From the NCBI GenBank assembly GCA_023548195.1, contig JAJHZJ010000009.1, positions 4,550,001 through 4,614,000 of the forward strand: a stretch of DNA of 64,000 bases. The letters are read 5' to 3'. Position numbers and translations under genes: made by a program. The notes under the pieces are model-generated. The model searched no databases and was not told where the DNA came from. It saw only the letters and a list, made by a program, of their open reading frames with translations. The DNA comes from Bettongia penicillata ogilbyi (lineage: Eukaryota; Chordata; Mammalia; Diprotodontia; Potoroidae). This document shows positions 55,585 to 64,000 of this stretch, piece after piece (the first letter of the stretch is position 1; the number at the start of each line of letters is the position of its first letter).

Positions 55585-56285
55585 TTTAGAGACCACTTTT
55601 TTTCAGTCTCCTTATTTTACAGATGAGGAAATTGAGACACAGGAAGGTTAGGTTACTTGCATAAGGTTATTGTGTTGTGTTTATCCTTCGTTTTCGAAGA
55701 AGACAATGACATCACAGAAATGATGACATGACTTGCGCTTGACTTTGTTTTGAGTGAATGAGGGCTGTGCCTCACTTTCTCCTCCTAAGCCATCTTGATC
55801 CAGTGAGCAGATATTCATCAGGATGACTGGAGATGGCCCAGAATTCAGTGGGAGACCTTGGCCTTTTTAGGCTGGGCCTTTTGATGTTCTTAATTCCCGG
55901 AAGGTAATGCCCAATGTATGAATAAGCCTCTTTAAGAAGCAGTCAGGGAATGGCCCTTTTAATTAGCAAAAGAAAACAAAAACTAAATCAAAATGGGTGG
56001 GAAAGAGAAACTGTTACTATTGACAATCACCGTTAGGCAGCCATTAAGTGGAGCTTGGGCAGCGACCTATTGTTGTCCAACCTATGGGTTTCAGAATGCA
56101 CTGGGTTTAAGGTTTTAGGAAGGAAGGACATCTAGGCAGTAAACTCCAAAGAAAGGGGAGAGGGAGATAAAAGGGAGAGGATGCGCAACACTCTCTTCCT
56201 CCCTTCTGCATAAGGTTATATACATCAGACATAGGATTAGAACCCAGTTCTTCTGACTCCAAAGCTAGTGTTCCATTTTAGCAAG
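55585..56285 (-). mobile_element. MIR SINE split by RTE-derived SINE
   Basis: 55585-55670 (CCTTATTTTACAGATGAGGA, GGTTACTTGCATAAGG) and 56207-56285 (TTAGAACCCAGTTCTTCTGA) are the two halves of one reversed MIR. Confidence 0.85.
55671..56206 (-). mobile_element. RTE-derived SINE, full length with target duplication
   Basis: 536 bp flanked by a perfect 13-bp duplication TGCATAAGGTTAT (55658-55670 and 56207-56219). The 3' end (low coordinate) reads TTATCCTTCGTTTTCGAAGA, AGACAATGACATCACAG, as in RTE 3' ends. The middle (CAGGATGACTGGAGATGGCC, GTGGGAGACCTTGGCC) matches the RTE 5' region. The last 300 bp (55900-56206) is not recognised and shows no ORF. The layout fits a non-autonomous RTE derivative. 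Confidence 0.82.
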
Positions 56286-56324
56286 CTGGAGAACTGACAT
56301 CCTCTCCCTGAAGCTTGGTTTCCT

Positions 56325-56480
56325 TATCATTAAAATGAGGAGGTTGCTTTGGAGTCAGAGGACTTAAATTCAAAATGCAGCTCTGCTACTTAAGGCTTGC
56401 CTCATTTAAAATTCTTCATTTGAATTATTCATTTAAATGAATTTTTTTCATTCAAAATAGGATGGTTGAATGAGATGATC
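56325..56480 (+). mobile_element. MIR SINE scraps
   Basis: TTCCTTATCATTAAAATGAG and GGAGTCAGAGGACTTAAATT, out of normal order; probably two pieces. Confidence 0.5.
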
Positions 56481-56569
56481 TCCAAATCTTAGATCTTTTT
56501 CTTCTTCTCTCACACAAGTTCTAACTTGTTCTTTTACATCCAGTGGTCTCCACTGTTCCTTTAAGGAAG

Positions 56570-56760
56570 ACAGAATAGAACAATGGAAAGAATACAGAAC
56601 AAGAAACTGAGGAACTGGTCTTCTAGTTCTGGCTCTCTCACTAATGAGTTGTATGATCTTAGTAAATCACTTAACATCTTTATCCTCGTGGAATTTTAAA
56701 ATGTGGAGGTTGTGTTCTTTTAGTTTCTTTAAGTTCTAATGTTTGAGTTTGTGATGGTTG
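56570..56760 (+). mobile_element. MIR SINE
   Basis: TGGTCTTCTAGTTCTGGCTC, TCTTAGTAAATCACTTAACA, ATTTTAAAATGTGGAGGTTG. Confidence 0.78.
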
Positions 56761-57469
56761 TGCTGGGCAAGCAGAATTAGATAGACCAATGTCTCTATTT
56801 CTACTTATCCCGTGCCCAGATCTGCACTAGGCACCAATCTTTACGTTGAAGGTGGGAGACTCCAGTGTTCCGGGAATGGTTGGTGGAAAATGGTCACTTC
56901 TAAGGTATTGGGGACAGAGTCATCCTTCACAAATGAGATCACCCTCACAAAATGGGGAGGCAGAAACACCAGTGATGTTGTTATTGATGTATACTAGAAA
57001 CCATTGGGACAGAGGGAGGAAATAGAAGAATTCAATGAAGAAATCACAAGCTGGGAACAAGCATGATAAAGTTATAGAATACTAGTTCTCAGACATTTAT
57101 GGAGACTCTGCTAAAAACAGAGCAAATTATATTTTCTTGACTTGTCTTAGGAATAATGTTATTCTTTCAAAGGAGGAGGAATCAGTGAAGTGAATTTCTA
57201 TTTGAGATCTGATTCTGATTAATAAGGAGAAGCTGGTTGATGGGTGGGAAATGATGACCTTGTGGAGAAGTGACTTCTATCTTAGATTCTGTGATATAAG
57301 AGAAGGATGCTAAGAATAATCAGAAATATTTTGTTATGAAAGCAAATTTCAAAAGGCTTAGAATAAGGACAAAAAGGATCCCATGACCTGAAATTCTACA
57401 GAGAGAAGGTAAAGCTTTTACTTCTTATCTTGTTCTCAAAAATGAAATGCTGAAAATATGAAGAAAAAA

Positions 57470-59171
57470 TTTTTTTTATCAGTTATTTGCTGTTTATTCA
57501 GTATTTAGGGTAAGTATGACACTTGAGGAATTGGTTGTGCTGTTGTACATATACACATCTTTTTATGTAATATGGAAATTTACAACTTTTTATATAATAT
57601 AGAAATTTACAACAAAAATTACAACAAATTTACAACTATATATATATGCAGACAAAAATCAGGTCCTCTGGAAAGGTGATACATGGGGTCATGCTGTAGT
57701 GCCTTAATGGAGGGGAGCACAAAGGTAATCAATGCATCAATAAAGGATTACTATTGCACGGTGTTTTGTATCCAGGAGCTTTGTCTTCTGGACCTAAGGG
57801 ACCTTGTAGCACCTACATGCAAAGCAGGTAGTTTATATACCTGTGGAACACTGGCTCTGCTTTACACCAACCGCTGGGACTATACAGGTCATATTCAGCA
57901 TCATATGCTAAATATAAATACAATGGGGTTCTATTCCTCATTTCTAACTTTAGGAAGAAACTAGAGTGTGTTCACAGGCTTTACATTTCTGGTGTTTAGT
58001 CAGTAATCAGAAGAAGGACTTGGTCTATTTGAAAAGTAGATCATATACAACCCCTCAAACCCTGTCATGTTCTCTCGATGGCAGCACATTTAAAGGTAAA
58101 ATTGCAACTTCTTCTGGATTCTCCAAAGAGTATCTGCACTCTTCTTTAAACAGCTCTCCTCCTCTGGATTCAGGTTGACCTTCACCACATCTGAGATGCC
58201 ATTCTGCCCCAAAACATATGGAACACTAAGGAAGACATCCTCATCAATGCCATATAGGCCCTTAATCATGGTGGAAATTGGATGCACTCTCCTAAGATTC
58301 TTCATAATGCTTTCTGCCAGATCTGCCACAGACAAGCCAATGGCCCAGGAAGTGGAGCCCTTCAGTTTGACTACTTCATAAACACTTTCAACCATGTGTT
58401 TATGAACATCTTTCCAATTCTCTACATCAGCATCAGCTCCCAAAGAAGGATGAAGGTTCTTTAGAGACACACCAACAAGATTCATACCACTCCACGCAGG
58501 AACGTTGGAGTCTCTATGTTCCCCAAGGACCCATCTATGACAACTTGAAGAACGGACACCAAGTCTCTCCTCCATTAGGTAATGGAATCGGGCAGAACCC
58601 AGATTGCAACAACTTCCAATAACACGGTTTTTAGGAAAGGCACTTAGCTTCCAGGTCACATATGTCAAAATATCCACTGAATTGGAAACAATAAGCAGCT
58701 TGCAATTAGGGCTGTGTTTAACAATATTGGGAATGATGAATTTAAAGATATTCACATTACACTGGACCAAATTAAGATGACTTTCTCCCTCCTGTTGACA
58801 TGCCCCAGCCATAACAATGACCAGTTTGGAGTTTGCAGTCACACTGTAGTCTTTGCCAGAAACAATCTTTGGTGTTTTGAGGAAAAGACTGCTATGTTGG
58901 AGATCCATCATCTCTCCCTTTAGTTTGTCTTCTATTACATCAACTAGGGCACGTTCATCAGCCAATTTCTTTGTTAAGAAACTAATGGCACATGCCACAC
59001 CAACTGCACCAACCCCAACAACAGTGATCTTGTTCTGGGGAATCTACACTTCCTGTAGGACATTCAAGATAAGCTTATCGTTGACAGTTGATGCCATTGT
59101 GGAGAGTATCTGCTGGTCAGACTGTGAAAGTTCTGAGTTAGATGTGAGGTTGCTGCTCCCAGGCTTGCACC
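57470..59171 (-). pseudogene. LDHA: LDHA processed pseudogene (lactate dehydrogenase A)
   Basis: Intronless retrocopy of LDHA mRNA: 5' UTR piece 59098-59171, coding 58090-59097, 3' UTR 57478-58089 with AATAAA at 57493-57498, then a short A-run (57470-57477). The ATG is at 59097. Codon 18 is TAG (C to T in a CAG), after which 302 codons are open. The nucleotide-binding GVGAVG is kept. The catalytic Asp of NLDSARF is Gly, the substrate-loop Arg residues of ARQQEGESRLN are Cys and His, and the catalytic His is kept (GEH). The normal stop is lost and two codons are added. LDHA rather than LDHB is chosen from the C-terminal [11 protein letters not shown] and the LQF end. A target duplication of about 15 bp, TGAAGAAAAA(A)TTTTT, lies at 57459-57475 and 59172-59186. 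It cannot make active enzyme. Confidence 0.95.
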
Positions 59172-60064
59172 TGAAGAAAAATTTTTGATGAGAAAAAATG
59201 GGATTTACCTACATAGACTGTGAAGATCATGAGAATGTGCTGGGAGCTACCCATCAACTTAGTTGATTAAAAAAAAAAGATATGGAGAGAAAAAAATTAG
59301 AAGGAAGGACAGATAATAGGGAATTAACATGAAGACATGTCATAATCCTGTTAAAAGTAGTTTCCAAAGTGCCACATGTCAGAATGAGCTCAGGGTGATA
59401 AGGAATGCTGATAAATAAACACCATTTAAAAATGTATATTGAGGGAAGCAAGAGGATCAAAAAGGGATAGGACTACTCTTTAGGTAAATGGGGTGATAAT
59501 AATTATAGAGAGAAGACAGTTCTGATTCATTTGTATTTTACCTTTTCTTTCTGCCAACAAAAATGATCTTAGAATTGGAAAGAGTAGGATTAAAATTATT
59601 AATAGTTATTATGAAATATTAGTAAGATGTTATCTAGATGAGCCTGATAAGCTCGTTCCCCAGTCCAGATGAATGACATCTTAGAATACCATAAGAATTG
59701 GCAGGTGGGATTGCTCAGTTACTCATCCTTTATTTTATAAAAGATCATGGAGAATGGAAAAGGTATACCAAAGGACTGGAGTCCTTTCTGGTCAGAACAC
59801 ATCTGGAATTTTATATTAATTTGGGGTCAATATATTTCAAGGAGGACACTGATGAGTTTAGGAATTTCTCCATGATGGTGAAGATCTTTCACATCAGGTT
59901 ACTTGAGCATAAGTTGAAGGAGATGGAGATTTTTTAGTTTAGAATGAGAAGAATTGATGGGGATGGAGGATATAGTGGAGTTAGAGAGCTGTGTTCAAGT
60001 ATGTCATAAAAAAGAGAGATCAGACTTGTTCTGTTTCATCCCATAGAGTCCTTGAATAATACAT

Positions 60065-60183
60065 GTTTGTATTTCATCTTCCTCATTAGATTTTGAGCTC
60101 CTTGAGGTCAGGGTCTGTTTTGTCTTTCTTTGTAATCTCAACAATCAGCTCTTTGTCACAAATGCTCACTGCTGATTTGGATA
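60065..60183 (+). mobile_element. L2 3' end fragment
   Basis: TTTTGAGCTCCTTGAGGTCA, GGGTCTGTTTTGTCTTTCTT; ends before the L1 tail insertion. Confidence 0.68.
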
Positions 60184-60195
60184 TAAAGAAGAACT

Positions 60196-60498
60196 TTCTT
60201 TTTTACAATTTATTTTTAGTTTTCAGCATTCACTTTTATAAGATTTTGAGTCCCAAATTCCCTTCTTCCTCCCCAAGTTGGCATGCAATCTAATATAGGC
60301 TATACATGCACCATCATATTAAACATATTAACATATTAGTCATGTTGTGAAAGAAGAATTAGAATGAAAAGGAGAAACTATGAGAAAGAGAAAACGAGAG
60401 AGAGGGAGAGAGAGAGAGAGAATAGTATGCTTCAATCTGCGTTCAGACTCCATAGCATTGTATAAGTATTGTAAGGAAGAAATGTAACGATAGCATTG
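60196..60498 (-). mobile_element. L1 3' end insertion with target duplication
   Basis: T-rich start, ATTTTTAGTTTTCAGCATTC, then GAGA-rich patch 60395-60421 and AATAGTATGCTTCAATCTGC. Flanked by the 12-bp duplication TAAAGAAGAACT (60184-60195 and 60499-60510). Close relative of 12173-12486. Confidence 0.78.
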
Positions 60499-60734
60499 TA
60501 AAGAAGAACTAACAATTAGTGCTATGGGACTGTGGGATGAGTTGCATTGGGGACTATTGGGTCTCCCCTAACATGAGGTCTTTATGCAAAGACTGGATAA
60601 GCACTTATTAGGAGTATTGTAGAGGGTTTTCTCACAGATTTAATTTGGAATATATAAGCTCTTGGATCCCTTCTAGCTTTGAGATTAAGTAATTCTTTTG
60701 CTCATACTCTATCAAGAGATTTACATATCTATCA

Positions 60735-61300
60735 ACCAATAATTAAATATTGTTTATTAAGCACTTGAAATGTGCCAAGCATGTATGCCTATAGGGTTAT
60801 GATACATAGAATAAAACTCTTTCCACTCTGTAGCTTGTATTATATTGGGGAGACAACCCTACCCCAATTCAGTATTCTGAATAAATACAAAAGTAGTAAC
60901 TGGGAGATCGTGAAAGGTTTCATTGAAATGATGGTGCTTTAGCTGTACTTTGAGGGAAGTGATGTATTCTGTAAGGTAGCTACGAGGAATGAATACCTTT
61001 CAGGTATGGGCGATGATCAGTGCATAGCCACATATAGTATTAATGGAGTACCATGTGTGAGGAAACGAGAGAAGACTTGTTCATCGGGAGTATCTAGTGA
61101 AGGAAGGGGAAATCATAGACAATGAGACTGGGAATATAAAGGCCATGTTGAGAAGGGCTTTTAAAGTCAAATAGATGAGTTTATGAGGTGATATGTTTGC
61201 ATCTGTACTTAGTGAAAATCATTTTGGTAGATGGGTTGGACTTGAGGAGTGAAAATAAATTAGGCATTGAATAGACTAGAAGAGATATGATGAGGGCTTG
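60735..61300 (+). mobile_element. Ancient L2/L3-like LINE fragment
   Basis: GTTTATTAAGCACTTGAAAT, ATTATATTGGGGAGACAACC, GAAGGGCTTTTAAAGTCAAA, then GAAGAGATATGATGAGGGCT, in the order of the 48836 copy. Confidence 0.58.
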
Positions 61301-61339
61301 AACTAAAGTCGTGATTGTGTGATAGAGACAGGGTCAGAT

Positions 61340-61460
61340 GTGAGAGACGCAGAGGCAGCTAAGTGATGGAATAAATCGACCATTATATAGGAAGACTGAG
61401 GCCAGGAGAATTTATATAGCTTGCCCAGGTTTACATATCTGTAATATACAAGCTGTTTGT
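61340..61460 (-). mobile_element. MIR SINE fragment
   Basis: GAAGACTGAGGCCAGGAGAA then TAGCTTGCCCAGGTTTACAT. Confidence 0.6.
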
Positions 61461-61519
61461 GACACAAAGATGAAAATGAAATAATCTCCACAAGCAAGAA
61501 GTTTATAGTCTATTGGTGG

Positions 61520-62095
61520 ATATCTTTTTTGTTTTTTGCCTTCATTTTCAAAGAGGTCCAATGACAGCACAAGGAGAAGTCTTGACTGGCACATGAATGA
61601 GACTTAAGGAAGGCACAGGTGCACAGTCTTCAGCCACATTCTGTCTTTCAGAGTCATTGAAGTCCACTAGCAGGACAAAAATCAAAATAACTCATGATGC
61701 CCAGAATGCAGTGGATGTTTTGGCCTCTTTGATGTCTGACCAGACTCTAAGTGCTCCACAGTCCTGCTTCAGCCACCTTTATGATCAATGGGAGAAATTA
61801 TTCTCATCCTCCCATTCCACCAGAGAAAGTCTTCACATGCTTTGGATAAACATCTCCCTCTCACCAATGGGTTTGAGACCCTTCGGTTGCTCTCAGTCTG
61901 GTTTAGCTTGTCTGTGGTAACGGTTTACCAGGGTGTGGCTGCTGCACATGCTATAGCTTTGTGGAACCACAGGTGAGAGTTGAGTGCCAGCTGGATGCCA
62001 AAGATGGGTGAGTAGCCCTGAAAAGGGCTCAACAGGCCCTCACACCAGAGGTGTTAGTTCTTCCTGAATATCCTATATACCTCATATGGAAACTG
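61520..62095 (-). mobile_element. RTE 5' region / RTE-derived SINE
   Basis: Low end has RTE 3'-like TTCATTTTCAAAGAGGTCCA, AATGACAGCACAAGG. The rest matches 2690-3150 in order: AGTCATTGAAGTCCACTAGC, ATGATCAATGGGAGAAATTA, TTTGAGACCCTTCGGTTGCT, TTTACCAGGGTGTGGCTGCT. No coding capacity. Probably a short RTE derivative joining the 3' and 5' ends. Confidence 0.8.
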
Positions 62096-64000
62096 AATGA
62101 TTATTGCTGTGTATGTTATAGGGATTCTTTTTATGTATCAGTTGAACTAGACCACTGAGGTCCCTTCTAATTTCCAAATTCTGTGATTCTTAAAGAATAT
62201 GGCCATTGGCAATAATTGACTCGAAACTGGCTATTTCACCATAGTGAGATGATGCAAAGACAACAGTGAAATACTAAATCTTTAATACTCCTACAAACTA
62301 CTTTATGTTCAGATGTGGTTTAAATATCGGCTCCCCTACATCTTGTTAGCAACAATTTTAAGTTGTTACAGAATCAAGGTTAAATCACTCTGTTATTATG
62401 TCCTGTGAATCTTTTAGCAGCTACTAGGTTCGCATTGCTTCCTTTTAAACACCTACTGAGTCACTATCTCTTCCGATTCTCCAGCTCAACAGGAGACTTA
62501 ATCAGAAAGTTCTGTTATATATTTCTGGAAGTAGGTCTCAAATTCCCAATGTCAAACAAAACCAGCAAAGGCCACTTGGAGCTTGCCCCATGGATGGCCC
62601 CTAAAGTCTAGTTGAACCTCCACTATATAAATATATGCAAAATGTATACAAAAATAAATCCATTAATGGAAGCTAATCTTGTGGGGGATGCATCTGGTAG
62701 GCTCAAGTAGGGGCTTGTGTGATTAACAGATGAAAAATGACCTTTTAAAGTGGAATGCTGAGGATTGGGATGGAGTGGAAGCCAAGGAATAGGAGTTTAA
62801 GGAGTGAATGAATGATTTCTTATTTTATTTCTTTTTGTTTAATACCAATGGAATTCTGTTCTCCCCTTTGTGCCCTTCCCCTCTTTCCATTCTCCAGCAT
62901 CATCTGAGCTGTATTTTGAATGAGTTAGAAGGTAATATTTTATCATTGGTGTTATATCTGTGCTCCCAGGCTGTATGCCAAGTGTCTGTGCAACCTTGAA
63001 TAGACAAGCAATGGACACCCCTCCCTTACTATATATTTACTTTTTCCTGCTGGAAAACAAATATATTTTCAGAGTCTCCAGTTGAACTATAGAGTTATAG
63101 CTGGGATGGGAGGCATCCTTGGTATCCAGCGATCTCTAAGAGACCACATCAATTACATCAGCATTTATGGGGAAAGCCTTATCGCCTTTCTTTTTTGTGC
63201 GCGTAACACTTGTATCCACGCTCTCTTATGGAATGACTAACTAGTTTCATAATCACCAACAGTTTCCCGCTGCTGGGTCTTCATTACAAAACCTATGTTC
63301 ACAGTTCCTTCAGGGTGAAATTGACAACAGATGCTTGTGTCAATTTACTATTCCCAAGCCATGCCAGCTGAATGAAATGCCACCTCCCCTCCTGCTAGAC
63401 TGCTAACAAGGAGCCTTGAGGACTAATACTTGGGGAATGGCCTATTTTACTGCTGGGAGAAAAAAACAAGAGCAGTGACTCTCCAACTTTTTCCCCCCTC
63501 AAGGCACAGTATTGTTTTTTATGAGGAATTTTGGCACTGTGAGCATTTAGGTATCCAACAAAAAGGGATTCCTGGGTCATTGGACTTTCAGATCCATTAG
63601 TCAAGCCTCCAAATTTCTCTCCTTCTCCTTTCACACATACTATTTCTTTCTTCCTCAGTACTTGCATCTGAAATGGTGAATTTCGTAGAGATGTTATGAT
63701 ATCATTCTGAGAAGAGGAGGCAGTAAATTGTCATTTGTTTTTGACTCTGATGGTTTATAACATGTATTGTAAAGATACAAGGAGCTAAACTTATGGTGGA
63801 GACTAAAGGGGGTAGTTTATTAATTTTGTAAGTTTTAAAATGAGGAGCAAAATTTTGTGGCATACATAGCAAAACTTGAGACATACTAGTGGGCTGTGGC
63901 ATATTCTTTGAGTAGAGCCAGTTGGAATAGCTGCTAGAGAAATTGCAAGAAAACTGAGATATGGTGTCAGAGAAACCAAAGGATGAGAGACACTCAAGCA
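62096..64000. other. Unassigned; candidate single-copy sequence
   Basis: A CR1/MIR-type tail scrap lies at 62130-62195 (ACCACTGAGGTCCCTTCTAA). The rest has no recognisable repeat or exon; 63010-63400 is balanced in composition. Short frames up to 90 residues have no recognisable domain. Confidence 0.4.

Larger units (their letters stand above)
57000..60720 (+). mobile_element. CR1/L3-clade LINE broken by three insertions
   Basis: Pieces at about 57000-57458, 59187-60060 and 60511-60720 follow CR1/L3 order. First comes a pre-RT region (TTTCAAAAGGCTTAGAATAA, GATCCCATGACCTGAAATTC). Next is the linker and RT start (CAACAAAAATGATCTTAGAA; translated KDHGEWKRYTKGLES at about 59740-59785). After an internal deletion the 3' part follows (TCAGACTTGTTCTGTTTCAT, then AACTAACAATTAGTGCTATG). 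The insertions are the LDHA retrocopy, an L2 piece and an L1 tail. Dead; family assignment from recognised text only. Confidence 0.62.

Noticed and set aside
58090..58998. 302-codon open frame as a functional LDH gene
   Set aside because: It is intronless, has an A-run and target duplication, lacks the normal start because of an upstream in-frame TAG, has lost the catalytic Asp and loop arginines, and reads through the normal stop.

Overview
This is a gene-poor piece of a mammalian nuclear genome, almost certainly a marsupial. It holds several repeat types typical of marsupials: SINEs whose 3' tail resembles RTE/BovB (Mar1-type), RTE LINEs and RTE-derived SINEs, a recognisable marsupial-style L1 3' end, and much ancient MIR, L2 and CR1/L3 sequence. 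No intact protein-coding gene, functional RNA gene, CRISPR array or prokaryotic feature is visible. The long open frames are retrotransposon ORFs, one processed pseudogene, or simple-repeat artefacts. Family names are recognised from memory of these sequences; no database search was run.

Layout. Positions 1-3160 hold an internally deleted RTE LINE (minus strand). Positions 4885-8450 hold an old L1 5' end (minus) split by a full-length ORF2-less L1. Positions 8600-18700 hold L1 3' ends, MIR/Mar1 SINEs, simple repeats and unassigned DNA. Positions 18746-36420 hold three more full-length ORF2-less L1s (two minus, one plus), hAT-like foldback MITEs, an L1 ORF2 3' piece, an 18-bp minisatellite and a CR1/L3 fragment. 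Positions 36570-36938 hold a near full-length 7SL (SRP) RNA pseudogene. Positions 37000-56800 are mostly old SINEs and LINE scraps, a 225-bp CT tract, a 116-bp tandem duplication and several unassigned, possibly single-copy stretches. Positions 57000-61300 hold a CR1/L3 LINE interrupted by an LDHA processed pseudogene and by an L1 tail. Positions 61520-62095 hold a second RTE piece, and the remainder is unassigned.

The most notable content is the set of four half-L1 (HAL1-like) elements at 5064-7894, 18746-21489, 26267-29215 and 33601-36420. Each has a 5' UTR of 649-827 bp with a YY1-like site near its first base, an ORF1 of about 1.05-1.1 kb (coiled coil, RRM, C-terminal domain), no ORF2, a 3' UTR of about 1 kb with a CA microsatellite and a G-rich tract, and a target-site duplication of 12-15 bp. 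Their 5' UTRs carry one, one, three and two copies of a unit of about 72 bp. Two copies share ORF1 N-terminal lesions, which suggests that a subfamily spread with a shortened or broken ORF1. L1-type machinery acting in trans or in cis also explains the LDHA processed pseudogene, which has an AATAAA, a short A tail and a duplicated target site. The window reads as a layered record of retroposition rather than a set of cooperating genes.
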